Assembly (NCBI GenBank): GCA_023627715.1 | Contig: JAMAHW010000002.1 | Coordinates: 868,001 to 932,000, forward strand | DNA: 64,000 nucleotides | Reading direction: 5' to 3' | DNA from: Periconia sp. R9002 | Lineage: Eukaryota; Ascomycota; Dothideomycetes; Pleosporales; Periconiaceae | Shown here: positions 1-11,273 of the stretch, in pieces | How positions within the stretch are numbered: the stretch's first letter is position 1 | Layout of the letters: each line of letters opens with the position of its first letter | The notes under the pieces: model-generated | Database searches by the model: none | The model's input: only the letters and a program-made list of their open reading frames with translations | Told to the model about the DNA's origin: nothing | Translations under genes and position numbers: made by a program

Positions 1-677
1 CCCTTGGGATCGCGAGCCTCAGCGACCTCGAGCGGGATGTCCACGTAAACCTCGATGAATGGAAGGGGCTCATCTGAAGGGTCGGCACCGGGCGCGGCGT
101 GAAGGGAGCGTGCGGTCTCGCGGTCTGCCTTGTACGGCGAGATGAAGGAAGTGATGGCAATGGTGGAGGAATCGGCGAAGAGTTTCGCGACCTAAATACG
201 TGGGGGTCACCAGTTAGCTTGGCTCCATCATTTGCTTTTTCTCTTTCCTTCACTGGGCTTCAATTGGCTTGACCAAGGCGCGGCGTAGATGGCGTGCGAA
301 TGTCGAACGCTTTCGCCATTGAGGTTGGTAGACAGGTGCGGAGAGCATACCTCAGCAATCCGCCTGATGTTCTCGTTCCGGCTCTTCTCGTCGAAACCCA
401 AATCCTTGTTCAAACCGAATCGCACATTGTCACCATCAAGTCTGTATGCTGCGAGGCCTTGGTGGAGAAGATGTTGCTCCAGGGCGGTAGCAATGGTGGA
501 TTTGCCCGAGGCAGAGAGGCCGGTGAACCAGATTGTCAAGCCGCGCTGCTTGCGGAATGTGTTGCGCTCGCCGCGGGTCAGCGACGGGTGCCATGTGATG
601 TTACTATAGCGAATTGTCAGTATAATGTGCAGAATGCGCAAAAGGCGGGGCATGGTGGGGTGAAGTTACGTTGACAT
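1..677 (-). CDS. Adenylylsulfate (APS) kinase, 5' part only
   Basis: Phosphorylates adenylyl sulfate with ATP to make PAPS, the second step of sulfate activation in the cytosol. The spliced N terminus reads [17 protein letters not shown], followed by the P-loop [18 protein letters not shown] and the helix [10 protein letters not shown], all hallmarks of the APS kinase family. Exon 1 is only 8 nt (677-670); exon 2 is 603-351 and exon 3 runs from 191 off the left edge. The introns are 669-604 and 350-192, both GT-AG, and the frame is kept across both. Exon 3 continues with [20 protein letters not shown] and [15 protein letters not shown] before the window ends, so the C terminus is missing here. 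Fungal enzymes are about 200 residues, so roughly a quarter is outside. The start at 677 is set by the tiny first exon; an unspliced reading would give a spurious N terminus. Identification is secure. Confidence 0.95.
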
Positions 678-1268
678 TGTGAATTTGGTTATGAGGATTG
701 AGAAGTTGGAGAATGTTTGTGCTGCTGGATCAACCTTGGTTTGGGTGGTGGGAAGATGGGAAGAGCGAGAGTAGAGTATACAATGGCGACGGGCAGACCT
801 GAGAGATAAATTAATTGCAAGACCGACTTCGCTTTAAGAACTTGCAAGCGCCACGAGGGGAAAGTTACTAGTGTAGATGACGTGCTGCCGGGCGGGCACT
901 AGTCGTCTGCAGGGATCATTGATCTCTCCGTAGGGCTGACTGACGATCAGTTGCCAGTTTCAACTTCACTTTACGTTATTTTGGCCAATTATTTATAGTT
1001 TATTGTATCGAAAACATCCAAGTCACGAGTAAGAGGGTGGTGGTATTGGTTAGAGATATCATTACTACTAACGAGGGAATCTGACAAAAGCAGGCTTCTT
1101 CCAAGTCAAAAACATGCAAAGCTTGATTCAACCAAACACCGTACACCGTACACCGTCTCCTATGACCGAACAAGACCAAATACATGAACCATACCATATG
1201 CAAATGCGTTTATTCGTAATACTTTCCATTGATGATGGAACCTTCAAGATTCCCCACTCATCCACAGC
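678..1268. other. Intergenic: upstream of APS kinase, downstream of repeat protein
   Basis: No gene seen. This holds the promoter of the leftward APS kinase gene and the 3' flank of the leftward repeat-protein gene. Confidence 0.5.
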
Positions 1269-2805
1269 TCATAGCCTTGGACGAGACGCCTCAGAGACCC
1301 TGATCACGCTTGGACGAGGTGCCTCAGAGACCCTGATCACACTTGGACGAGATTCCTCCGACTCCCTGATCACACTTTTCAAACCTCCACTATCCGCAAC
1401 CAGGTCCCTGTCAAAAGGACAAAATGTGTGCCATTGGATAATATTACGGAGGCGTTTATTCTGGCAGGGAGGGATCCTCCTCGGCACAATCTCAACCTCC
1501 TTCTCTCTCCTCATCTGCCTCACGACAATGTCCCTCTGTTTCCAATCCAGCTTCACATCCGGCAGGCGCTGGAATTCTTTGAGAGATTCGGGGACGGGAG
1601 GTTCATTGAACATTTCCATCTTGCCGATGTCAGCCTCTGCGATGAGAAGTTTCCGAGCGTGGAACTCTTCCCAGGGGTTGACGCCGATAAGTGGTTGGTA
1701 GGCACCGTTGTAGTGCACGTTTACATGTTCGCTGTTACGAGGTACGTGACGACTACGGTAGTAATCATGGACTCTGTCTTCCCGGTGGTGGACACGAGGA
1801 TGTACGATCCTGCCTCTGTCTGGGTTCTCCCGTGCTCTTCTCCTTGTCTCCTCTGAAAGTTGTAGCTCTCGGTTATAGGCATTTGGAATTTGGATGGGTT
1901 GCGACCGCGTGATTATGATGAGAGAGCTGGCACGGGGCCTGGAGTTTCCTGCCCATGTTGTGCGTCTGCGCCTCGGAACTGCGGCTTCTCCGGTTCTGTT
2001 TCGGGGGTTTTCGTCTCCACGGTTTGTGTCTCCACGGTTTGTGTCTCCACGGTTTGTGTCTCCACGGTTTGTGTCTCCACGGTTTGTGTCTCCACGGTTT
2101 GTGTNNNNNNNNNNNNNNNNNNNNNNNNNNNNNNNNNNNNNNNNNNNNNNNNNNNNNNNNNNNNNNNNNNNNNNNNNNNNNNNNNNNNNNNNNNNNNNNN
2201 NNNNCTCTAGGGTCCGTATCTCTAGGGTTTGTATCTCTGGGGTTTGTGTCTCTAGGATTTGTGTCTCTAGGATTTGTGTCTCTAGGATTTGTGTCTCTAG
2301 GATTTGTGTCTCTAGGATTTGAGACTTCTGTGCTTGTGGGCTGGGTGTTTGCGTCTTTTGGCTCTTTATCCGACGAGCTCCATGATGGGATGGCTGGGAA
2401 ACGGTTGGAGCCAAAGACGCTTTTGACTGCCGCCACTGCTTTGCCCACGCTTTTGGATAGCAAGCTCTCCAAGCTCTCGCCTGCTATGTCGCTATCCCAG
2501 CTGTCAAGCGAGCAATCGGACAAATAGTTGGGAACAGGCTCGGGCGGGAGGTCAGGTGGGGGATTTTCCAAGCGCTCGGGCACCTCTTCGAGAAACCGGA
2601 TGAAAGAAGCAGGGAGTTCGTCGCCAGCCATCGCGAAATCGGTGCCGTCTTTTTGGACAACTGCGACGCGAAAGTCTCGTCGAGGTGCTTGTGAGTTGGT
2701 CTTGAGGACGGCAGACAAGTCTTTGTGGCGGTAGCGGAGCTCTGAAGCCAGCAGAGTAGTCTTAACGACGATGGGCGTTGAAACCAGGTGGGAACTTTCT
2801 GACAA
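1269..2805 (-). CDS. Unknown protein with pentapeptide minisatellite; interrupted by assembly gap
   Basis: I do not recognise a family. On the minus strand an N-terminal non-repetitive part (about 150 residues, including DFRVAVVQKDGTDFAMAG and SFIRFLEEVPERLENPP) leads into seven NPRDT pentapeptides. After 100 N come six NRGDT pentapeptides, then a charged C-terminal part with VHYNGAYQPLIGVNPWEEF and KLDWKQRDIVVRQMRREKE, ending in three copies of an 11-residue unit around PSVIRVSEA. In the coordinates given the two sides are in different frames, but the 15-bp repeat register on both flanks fits a gap of a multiple of 15, which would make them one reading frame. There is no in-frame ATG before 2631, although the frame is open further upstream to a stop near 2910. 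The true start is therefore either 2631 or lies in an unresolved upstream exon. The RGD-like triplets arise from the repeat and need not mean adhesion. Confidence 0.6.
1277..1375 (-). repeat. 33-bp tandem repeat, 3 copies, coding
   Basis: Three consecutive 33-bp units (starting at 1277, 1310 and 1343) encode the C-terminal PSVIRVSEA-type repeats of the protein above. The third copy is the most diverged (IRESEESR). Confidence 0.85.
2015..2324 (-). repeat. 15-bp coding minisatellite spanning an assembly gap
   Basis: Six identical units ctccacggtttgtgt occupy 2015-2104 and eight units of the type ctctaggatttgtgt occupy 2205-2324 (the first three and the last are variants). They encode NRGDT and NPRDT pentapeptides on the minus strand. 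Between them lie 100 N, the usual placeholder for a gap of unknown size, so the true copy number is unknown. Confidence 0.95.
2105..2204. other. Assembly gap, 100 N
   Basis: Exactly 100 unknown bases inside the minisatellite. The last complete left unit ends at 2104 and a right unit starts at 2205, so the repeat phase is unbroken. Confidence 0.98.
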
Positions 2806-5130
2806 AATTTTGGCGACAGTGGAGTAGAGCGGATATGTTGAAGGGAGCTCAAGGGCAGAGGGAAGCCCTGTCTTTATAGATCTACTCTGACTGGAGTGTT
2901 TGAACGACCTCTAGTGTTGTCATAGACTCTACATAAAAAAACATTTTTCGAAACTCCACGAGCCATTCAGATGAACAGTGTTATGTATAGTTCACACCGC
3001 GCAGATACCTAACAATGTAAGTACTTCCCTAGGTCGAAGAACGTGGGAGCCATGGGGGTAGAGATTCATTACGACCAATCATGAAATGGGTATTGGACGC
3101 GTACGGTACTTTTTGGGTTCATGAATCATCATTGTCATGACTTCACTATGTTGCTCACCAACTAGAGCATTCAATAACACACACAACGCTGATTTATTAC
3201 AGCTTCCGCCTCTTTCCAGACTACCGGTTCAAAGCTACAGATCTTGAGGCCCCAAACTTAGGAACCACTTACCAACGTCCCAATCACAACTTTTACTCCC
3301 ACCTATTGAGTATACTAACAACCACCCCTTCGCAGTGCGCTCACGAGCTGCGAAGGAACGCGTACGTAGATAAGAAAACCCCTTCAGTAGTCACCATATA
3401 GGCGCAAATGTTGAGTCTACTATTACTGAGGCTCCACGTGTAGTAGCCGGTCAAGACACTTCTCATGCATTGTAATTATCCTCCTTGTATTTGACAAGTT
3501 TGTACCGGCGAATAGGCATGCATGCACCGTACTTTTCATTTGTTCTTTTTTTTTTTCTAAGAAATAAATGAACATTTACTAGGTGTTCTGCCTAAACAAA
3601 AAAAAAAGAGTCTAAAACACAATCCCCCGACCCTCACTATTCTTCATGCGGATACAAAGCAAATTGACAACGTTATAAAACTATGTCCGTTGGCGAGTGA
3701 CACCGAGGAGCTCCTTATACCGTTGCTGGAAACTCCGTTCACTCCCTATTGGATATAGACACACACGGCATGTAAATTTCACACGGATGTTCGCACATTG
3801 GGAGTGAGACGAATGTACGTGGAGGGATGGATGGGACGTCAGCGTAGGTAGATATGGTGGAAATAGAGTACGATGATGAAGACACAGCGCATACATCTTG
3901 ACTGTGGAATGTGGACCCATAGGGTTAGTTCAGATGGAGTGAAGGATGGACGTGATGAGAGTCTGGTATTCCAAGTCTTAAAAAATTATCGTTTCTCAGG
4001 TGGTGGAGGAGGACGGAAAAGGTGAACACAATTGATACATAGGAAAAGACATGAATATCACGACGAGCTATGATGCAATAAATCACGATAAACAATGAAT
4101 TCCGTTGGTATATTCGCTTATTTTGCAACTCCCCAAATATCTGCAATGGTGAACTCCCTTCTCCCTCCGTATGTGCAAAAAAAGCCGTAAGAATAGAGCA
4201 ACAGACTTAAGTCTACATTCCGGTGTCCAATCCGTAACGCGCGCTGCCCAGCCGGATTTTCCTTCCTGATTCTATCGACAAGTCAGAATGTGTGCACAAG
4301 AAAGCTTCAAACACCACAATCCACGCGCAAAATATGCGCATTGCCTCAAAAATGTCCCCCGCTGCTGGCTCGACCCCAAATGACTTTGTTCACAAGCTCC
4401 GAGCTCCGCATACCTCTTTTGCTGCTCGCAGGTACGTCAGGGCAAAAGTATTGAAAAAGAAAGATTCCAAAGAAGTCGAAACCAGGTATTTCGAATCGCA
4501 GAGAAAAAAAAATCACAACTCCACCCAGAATTATCCACAGGGTCGCTAGAGAGAACTCCCCACAATGCAAAAGCAAAAAAAAACAGAATAGATAAAAAGA
4601 AGCCCTGCCACGCAGTAGTACCTCACGCAAATGCAAAGAGGTGCGTTGTTTGCGCTTGCGAATTCGAACATATTCCATCAGAAGAAAACGCCGGGAACTC
4701 CAAAGCTTCATAATGTGAGGGGCTTGAAAGCGGCGCACATTTTCGTAAAGTATCGTGTGTCTATTTCCAGGGCATGGATTTTCGCTCCCGCTCTTGATGC
4801 TCTCCTTGCGGCCAGCTTTCCCAGATAGCACCGATTTGATCGTCAGATTGCATTGTGTTTAGCTTCAACGTATATATCCAGGTATGCGTACAGGTGGGCT
4901 GACTTTCCCAAGGTGAGTGGTCAGACATTCGAATAACCGTCGTATACGGTAAGAGGCTCCAATATATCATTGAGAAAGGAAAAGACTCTCGTACTGGCTT
5001 TCCCGGTGGGTGTCGGGGCACGAATAACTGATATGCTTTCTGTGCGCCATGCGCAATATTTGCGCGCATCTATATCGTGGAGTGCGTTTGTAATTTTGAA
5101 GGGACTGCATCAGCAAATTTTCTGCCAACC
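2806..5130. other. Long intergenic stretch, 2.3 kb
   Basis: No gene I can support on either strand. It contains an 11-T run (3546-3556) and a 10-A run (3598-3607). The open frames here (for example 4346-4831 minus) show no family motif and no convincing codon pattern. It separates the repeat-protein gene from the 3' end of the arrestin gene. Confidence 0.5.
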
Positions 5131-6453
5131 TCATTCAATCAGCGGCTTTCGGACACCGCCTACTATGGCCATTCCCAGGGCGCGTAGGCCGTTGACATCA
5201 TTGGCGCGGACGATCGTTGGCGCGGGTAGCATCGGGTTTTCAGGCGCAACATGTGCAGCATCTTTCGCTGCTTGTTCAATAGCATCCATCTCCTCCTTAC
5301 AGCCAGCATGGTCGAACGGACATACCACGATGGGTTGGCGAAGGAGTATGTCTCTTGCTGATCCCATTTGTGCCTGCTCCACTGTAAGCAAATGTTCAAA
5401 TGCCGACTTGCGAGACGCGCTCTCACCTTGACTGTCAGGTAGTACTCTATCTTATAGAGTGTGCCAGTTGTTGTGAAGCCGTTGACGGCATACATTGGGA
5501 ATTCCTTCTTCCCGCGCGGTATTATGCCCTCGGAATCGCGGAGGTCTTTTGCAGGGAAAACCAGGCCTAAATTCGTGAAATAGCCAGCCTCGGGCATCTT
5601 GACACCCACGTTCTGGGCTGTTTTCGCCAAGGTCTTCACTTTCCTAGTTGGCTCGTCACCCTCGTGATTGAATATAATCTCTTCATCTATACCAACGGTG
5701 ATGGATTTTATGGTGACCTTCTTCGCTTTGCTCAGCCAATCCGGGTTGGGACTGAGCTTGATATACACGGAAACAGGATCCAGCGGTCCATAGCTCCACC
5801 TGGGCAAACTAATTCCGAGGGTGACAAGATGGTCGGTGACACGCTCTGCACTTTCTGGTCGATTGTACATGCCAAAGGTGGACAGGGTGTCATATCGCTG
5901 TATAGGCACTGGAAACGCGTATTTCTTTTGCTCTGAAGATCCTTGCTGCACCGATACGACGAGTTCGTAGTATGTCTCCGCAGTTCGACTCGGTAGTTGA
6001 AGACTGGCTGGGGGTACTCGACGCGCTACCTCTTCTCCGCCGCGACCGTAGGGTATGAATATAACGAAGGGCAAGTCCATGGACAAGACGCTATCGAATT
6101 CTCGTCCATGCGAACATCGGAACAGGAGCATTTCCTTGCCTACAATATCAGTGATTTCTTTCCGAGGGGCAGCCAAATGTTTCTTGGTAACGGAGTCAGC
6201 TGAAGGGTGTATGGTTTCGCGGCGGTGGAGGGCAATGGTGACTAGAGATATGTTGACCGGGGCTGAAACTCCTACGAGGGGACGGATTTCGACTTTCCCT
6301 TCTAGGCGGGGCTGAAGACAGGTCAGCATGACAATTTGATAGCAGAAACCAGGAGATGGGAGGAGGGAGTCGTACTAGAGTCGCGGATATGCCTGGGTAA
6401 CCGACCAAGAAGTTGCTGTTTGGCGGCCCCGAGACACGCACGAAGGCCGACAT
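5131..6453 (-). CDS. Arrestin-domain protein (alpha-arrestin-like)
   Basis: Arrestin-fold adaptors of fungi usually link plasma-membrane cargo to ubiquitin ligases. Exon 1 (6453-6376) gives MSAFVRVSGPPNSNFLVGYP. Exon 2 (6311-5427) carries the N-terminal arrestin sheet (LEGKVEIRPLVGVSAPVNIS, LPFVIFIPYG, TYYELVVSVQQG) and the C-terminal domain (YGPLDPVSVYIKLSPNP, KVTIKSITVGIDEEIIF, then YKIEYYLTVK). The intron 6375-6312 is GT-AG and keeps frame. After a 45-bp GT-AG intron (5426-5382), exon 3 continues in a natural-looking frame, VEQAQMGSARDILLRQPIVV to GGVRKPLIE and a stop at 5131, but this needs one base more than the splice provides. The strictly in-frame reading instead ends at 5163 with a basic, unlikely tail. 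No PPxY ligase-binding motif is visible, so the partner is unknown. The fold is clear; the 3' end is not. Confidence 0.8.
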
Positions 6454-7337
6454 GTCTTCTCACAGTGACAGAGTTGTCGCGCTGACCTGGGACGGCAGCG
6501 AGCGCCCATGGGAGACGGACGCTTGAGCGAACCGCGCAGGCAGCGAGCTGTAGGCAGCGGGCCGCGAGGCTGCAGACCGGAGTATTGCGGGGTGGATTTG
6601 GGCTTCACAGAGCAGAGAGAACGGGTGGGGCAGCAGGATGGCGATGCGCTGAAACGAATATTATGCAGTCGACGTCGAGTGTAGCAGTGATGGAAGAGGG
6701 AGTGATCCGTGTGGTGTGGGGTGGTTGTAGAGGTGGGTGTTAGGCTGAGAGGACTGAGGTGAGGTGTGGTGTGGTGCGGTTGTCGATAGGTGCAGCGCAG
6801 TGCGTGGGTGCTTGTGCTCCGACAGCTAGCGATAGGTAGGTACTTAGGTACCTAGGTAGGTCCAGCAGTACACTGTAATAACTTGAGTGGATGAATGGGA
6901 ATCCGAAGGCGGCGGTGATGCGGACCAGGAGACGGACGGGGATGCGGTCTCCAGCATACGCAGGGTTAAGCGATGGCAGGCGCAGGCCGTGGTATAACAA
7001 GAGGCGGCGGCGGCGGCGTTCAGCTATGGCGGAGGCTGGTGTCCTGATGATGTCTTCGTGCTGTGCTGAGAAGAAGAGCACGTTGATGCAATTGCTTGCA
7101 GTCAAAAGGCAGAGAGAGAAGAGAGATGCGCTGTTCGTTTGGGGCGAGGGGCCTGAATCTGATGCCCAGAACCGGGGGCAGCTAGCCCGCATCCTTGTGG
7201 TTGGCTTTGTTGGTTGCCTACAGCGCAACCAAAGTGCAAGCTTTCGTTTCGTTTCGTTTCGACAAGACGAACCTCTGCTTTATTTAGTCTTCGACTTTGC
7301 GTGGGCTGGGAGATGCGGCTCCAGCTGAACACCAACA
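6454..7337. promoter_or_regulatory. Divergent promoter region, arrestin / cyclophilin
   Basis: The 0.9 kb between two divergent starts has no gene I trust; the open frames here are low-complexity shadows. It includes a clustered TAGGTA/TACCTA palindromic stretch at 6832-6860. Confidence 0.5.
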
Positions 7338-7924
7338 ATGTCTGTCACGGTACGTACTCTACCTTCCGCTCAATTCTGCACTGCCGCTCTACATCTCTCC
7401 TGCTATAATCTGTCGTCATCTTACACCCGTGCCTCTAGCTCCATACCACCAAAGGTGACCTCAAGCTCGAAATCTTTTGCGAATCCGTCCCCAAAACCGC
7501 AGAGAACTTCTTGGCCCTCTGCGCCTCCTCCTTCTACAATGGCAGCCCATTCCACCGCCTGATCCCCAACTTCATCGTCCAAACAGGCAGCCCCGCTTCC
7601 GACCCCAAGTCCAAATCTTCGACGTCCATCTACGATACGCCCAATCGCCTATTTGAGGATGAGATACGCCCCGCCCTGCGACACAATGCCCGCGGCATCC
7701 TGAGCATGGCCAACAAGGGCCCCAATACAAACGGCAGCCAGTTCTTCATCACCTTGGCCCCCGCCCCCCATCTCGATGGCAAGAATACCGTGTTCGGCAA
7801 ACTCTTGGAGGGGGACGATGTCCTGGATGAGCTGGAAACTATCGAGGTGGATAAGAAGTCGCGACCAAAGGAAAAAGTCGAAATCAAGAGTGTCACTATA
7901 CACGCGAACCCGCTCGCCGATTGA
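7338..7924 (+). CDS. cyp10: Peptidyl-prolyl cis-trans isomerase, PPIL3/Cyp10-type cyclophilin
   Basis: Catalyses proline cis-trans isomerisation; the human counterpart PPIL3 is linked to spliceosomes. Exon 1 is 12 nt (7338-7349, MSVT). The intron is 7350-7438 and exon 2 is 7439-7924, giving 165 residues, the usual length for this single-domain type. It opens with LHTTKGDLKLEIFCESVPKT, then AENFLALCASSFYNGSPFHR with the catalytic Arg, LIPNFIVQTG, and GILSMANKGPNTNGSQFFIT, the substrate-binding signature, then HLDGKNTVFGKLLEG. The insertion DTPNRLFEDEIRPALRHNAR is in the range seen in this subfamily. The ATG sits in a good context (accaacaATG) and the start is fixed by the splice. It is divergent from the arrestin gene and convergent with zpr1. 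Family assignment is secure; the subfamily is by length and N terminus. Confidence 0.95.
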
Positions 7925-8249
7925 AAATGCCCATGCGCATTGGCGCATATACTTCTTCCTCTTCAAGGACCAGCAAGCAGGAAGATCAAGCTTGGGGCAG
8001 CTTGGAGGACCGAGATCGGAGTGGGAACAGTGTGATCGCATGGTGTTTCTTATGAATGCCTAACAAAAATCGGAGGTGCATTCAGGGACGTAACAGAAAG
8101 AAGCTAAATTCATGGCTGAGAAGCCTTGGTATCTATGAATGTATCCTCAAATGATGCAAAGAACCTACCCCCTACCATCGACCAGAGCTGAATCAAGCAA
8201 GCCAAGTCAGCATACGAAGAAGCACAATTGAACTCTATCCTCATCATAT

Positions 8250-9827
8250 CTAAGCCTCGTTTTTGGTTTCACCGTTAGCAACAGCACCCTCTGTTGCTGC
8301 TGACTCTTCCTCTTCGTACCCCTCCGTCTTCATATCCCTTAAGCCCAGGTCTTCTTCCTCTTCCTCAGTACGCTCATATTCCTCCACCTTCAACTGCGCG
8401 TCGGGTTCCGGTGCCGTGAAGCTCTGCACGTAACTGCTGGCAAGTGGATCCGAGAGTACAAGGGTGAACTTGACCTCACCCTCAATGGCCGCATTGAGTT
8501 GTCCAAAGAAGCTGTCCCACTTCTGTTTGGTGGAAGTATCCATGGAGTCGCCACCCTCACTTGAACCCACGTCGTAGATGGAGGATCGTAGATCGTCGCG
8601 CACTTGCGTGAGGAGACCTTCGATTGTTGTGAAGCGGCCACCCAAAGTACCAGGTTCTACGCTGAGATGGAGCTCGGGACTTTGCATGGCGCATGACTCG
8701 GATTTGAGGATATCACGCGAGAGATCCTCTTTGTTTTGGACAGAGATGGTGATGCGTCGGCCTTTTTCAGGCACCTCACCTCCCGTCTTGACCTCGTTCG
8801 TCCGGTCTGTCCTGTTTGTTAGCAGAGGTACTTGATGAAGTGAGAGGGGAAACTTACAGCCGCAGTGATCGCAGACAGTGCTCATGAGTACCACTTGCTT
8901 GAAATGTGGGATGTTGACCATTTTCATGTTGGTCGTGCAGGGCTTGGTGCAACCAGGACATGTGGCCGGGAAAGCATAGACTTGATTTTCAACAATTTCC
9001 TCGTCTACATTGTTGACCATGGGCTGTTCGGGCATATGCGGATACATTTGGGTTGCTTTGTACTCTGGTCGTATCTCGGTAGGAGGTGCTTCGGTGGATG
9101 TAGAAGCGTCTCCCAGACCTAACGCTGCGTTTTGTTCCGGGCTGCGAGGATATTCATGACGGAAGTACTTTGCTGCAGTGTCTTCTGGGGAAGGCTCGAT
9201 CGATGAGTTACCAGCAGGATCGTCCACAGTAATTTTGAAAGGTACTTTTGTGCCTTCTGCCATTTCTCGGATTGAGCTGATAACGCCTTGGATTTTTTCA
9301 TAGATTTCTGGCATCACCTCTTTCCTCTCGTCCTGTTTCTGCTCCAAATCTTGGGCAACCATTGTAAGAATTCCTTCCACATTTGACAGCTGTCCTCGGC
9401 CTGGTGGTATCTCCAAATCGATGTCCTCTACTCGGAATGAAGCGGTATCGCTCTTCACGATCTGTCGGTTCAAATCATCTGCGCTGTCTACACGGAGGGT
9501 GATCTTTGCTCCGCGTTGTTGAATTTCTCCAGCGGGCTGAACTTCGGTGTTCTTGAAGTGGCAATGCGGGCACTCGAAGGACATGACGACAATTTCGCGG
9601 AAGTAGGGTATTCTCGTAAGGAGGAGACGCGTAATACCCTATGGTCCATTAGTTTTGTAGCGGTTATAATGATTTGCTCAACCTACGTCTTCATGGCAGT
9701 TCATACACAAACTTTCAATCACATCAACAATCTTGCTGCCCTCAACATCGTCTTCCTGCGCGCTTGCCTCGGCCACCTTCCTGCCCATGTCCTCGAACAA
9801 ATCTTGTGCGAGGCTATTTTGTGCCAT
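8250..9827 (-). CDS. zpr1: Zinc-finger protein ZPR1
   Basis: ZPR1 binds and helps fold translation elongation factor eEF1A and has two C4 zinc fingers each followed by a ZPR1 domain. Exon 1 (9827-9687) encodes MAQNSLAQDLFEDMGRK and IESLCMNCHED, the first half of finger 1. Exon 2 (9638-8858) completes it with ITRLLLTRIPYFREIVVMSF and CPHC, then the first domain, and CPGCTKPC to CDHCG for finger 2. Exon 3 (8806-8250) continues YRTNEVKTGGEVPEKGRR and the second domain. The introns are 9686-9639 and 8857-8807. At the second intron the nearer AG (8812) would give an immediate stop, so the AG at 8807 is chosen and restores the family sequence CGYRTNEVKTGG. The product is 492 residues with an acidic, Glu-rich tail. 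Assignment is secure. Confidence 0.96.
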
Positions 9828-10077
9828 CTTGAAAGCTTTCGCGTGCTGCTGTGTTCGATTTTGTCTTTCTTTTTTGGATCAGAGCGAAAGATGTTGCAGT
9901 TGGTGAGGTTTCGAGTCACTACAGTGACGAAAGCCAGGAAAGTTTTTAGCCCCGCGATTTGGCGGGGTCTTTCTAGTGCGCTCTGGCGCTTTCTTCCAGC
10001 CGGCCCTGCATCGGCCTTCGCGTCAGCCCTACGCGCCTTTCACTCCCACGCGGCGTGCTATGTTTGCTTTCGTCTCA

Positions 10078-10662
10078 TCATTGTAAAAAATCCATCAAAT
10101 CAAGCCCACCGGAGGATGAGGTCGAGGCTTTACTTTTCTCGAGCATTGCTTGTAAACCGCCTTTTCGTGCTTTCTTGCGTTGTTTGCTGGTCGCATTGGC
10201 AGATTTTGCAATCTTGCTCTCTTGCTCTGTCGGCGTGGAAGTAGCTGCAGACTGTGAAGCTCGCAAAGATTCTACCTTGGCCTGCACTCCAATGTGTTTA
10301 GGGGGTCTAGATGGGATTATTTGAGCCGTCTTGCGATGACAGCTGGAACAAGTGTATATCGCTTGCTTTCTCGGTTCCTCCTTCTTTCCCCCTTTGCGCT
10401 GTGTGTTCTTCTTCCTCTCGCGTTCAGTGTGGATGGATACGGTACATGATAATCCAGGCATCATGACGTTCCCACAACCTCCACAGATATTGCGTCGCAA
10501 CTCATCCCAATCCTTATTCTGCATCTCGATGTCCTTGTCATTGGCCGCGAGAAGACTCCGGTGCGCAGCTCCTAGATTTGCTGAAACGGTAGGTGCCGAG
10601 ACAGCGAGTACACTCGCCGCGTGGCTAAGAAATCGAAGCCGCGATTCTAAAGCATCAGCCAT
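10078..10662 (-). CDS. RNase P/MRP protein subunit, Rpr2/Rpp21/Snm1 family
   Basis: Members bind RNase P or RNase MRP RNA and act in tRNA or rRNA processing in the nucleus. The 194-residue product starts MADALESRLRFLSHAASVL, has a helical N-terminal half, then two CxxC pairs: CGGCGNVMMPGLSC and YTCSSCHRKTAQIIPS, the zinc ribbon expected of the family. Between them lies a Lys/Arg-rich insertion, and the tail is Lys/Ser-rich. The ATG at 10662 is used because the frame upstream has only non-ATG codons. Whether it is the RNase P subunit (Rpr2) or the MRP-specific one (Snm1) cannot be decided by eye. It is divergent from DBR1, another RNA-processing gene, with 611 bp between the starts. Confidence 0.8.
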   Translation of the reverse strand: MADALESRLRFLSHAASVLAVSAPTVSANLGAAHRSLLAANDKDIEMQNKDWDELRRNICGGCGNVMMPGLSCTVSIHTERERKKNTQRKGGKKEEPRKQAIYTCSSCHRKTAQIIPSRPPKHIGVQAKVESLRASQSAATSTPTEQESKIAKSANATSKQRKKARKGGLQAMLEKSKASTSSSGGLDLMDFLQ

Positions 10663-11273
10663 GCTGCGAAGTCCGGCGTCACAGTCCAGTTGATGGTGTT
10701 GAGCGCTTCTTTGGATCGTAACTTTGTGATGTTTCCCAGATGTGGTGAAGGAATCCACGAGTCCCACAGTCGTTAGTGCTCTTTCACTGCCGACACTAGA
10801 CTATCGGTCTCCGACTGTATAATATTAGAATAGTATAAAAGGACAAAGCGTATCACCATGACTGTTCTTCTTGCACTTTTGCAAAGCCTAGAGAAGGATT
10901 ACTATTCCCTTTTGTGTAAGTTTGCAAGTTGCGATATTCCAGCTCTACCAATGTTTTCATGCGAGCCTCTGTACCTTGTATCAATACAACGATCTACGTA
11001 CTTCCGAATCTTGTATCATTCCATTGCACTACCCTGATTGGTGTTTTGACGCTGACTGGGCCCACAGATACCGGTATAGGAATGACTCATCAAATACACC
11101 CTTGAAATAATACAACCTTGCTTCCTCAACCTCCCAGTATTCAACGTCTGTGTCTCAGCGTACTTGGAAAGACCCTAGGCTAAAGCACGTATAGTCAATC
11201 AGCCAGTTGCTTGAACTTTGGTACTTACTCCTGTGCAACGTCAACGCATCCAGGCAATTCAACAATTACCAAT
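10663..11273. promoter_or_regulatory. Divergent promoter region, RNase P/MRP subunit / DBR1
   Basis: The 611 bp between two divergent starts contains no gene that I can see. The arrangement could allow shared control of two RNA-processing genes; that is inference. Confidence 0.5.

Noticed and set aside
2015..2324. Candidate CRISPR-like or telomere-like array
   Set aside because: The units are contiguous without spacers, are in frame and encode pentapeptides; a coding minisatellite explains them.
4346..4831. 161-codon open frame on the minus strand
   Set aside because: No motif, hydrophobic and basic patches without pattern, overlaps other open frames; taken as chance.
6891..7328. 145-codon open frame on the plus strand before the cyclophilin gene
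   Set aside because: Arg runs and low complexity, located in the divergent promoter region, no family features.
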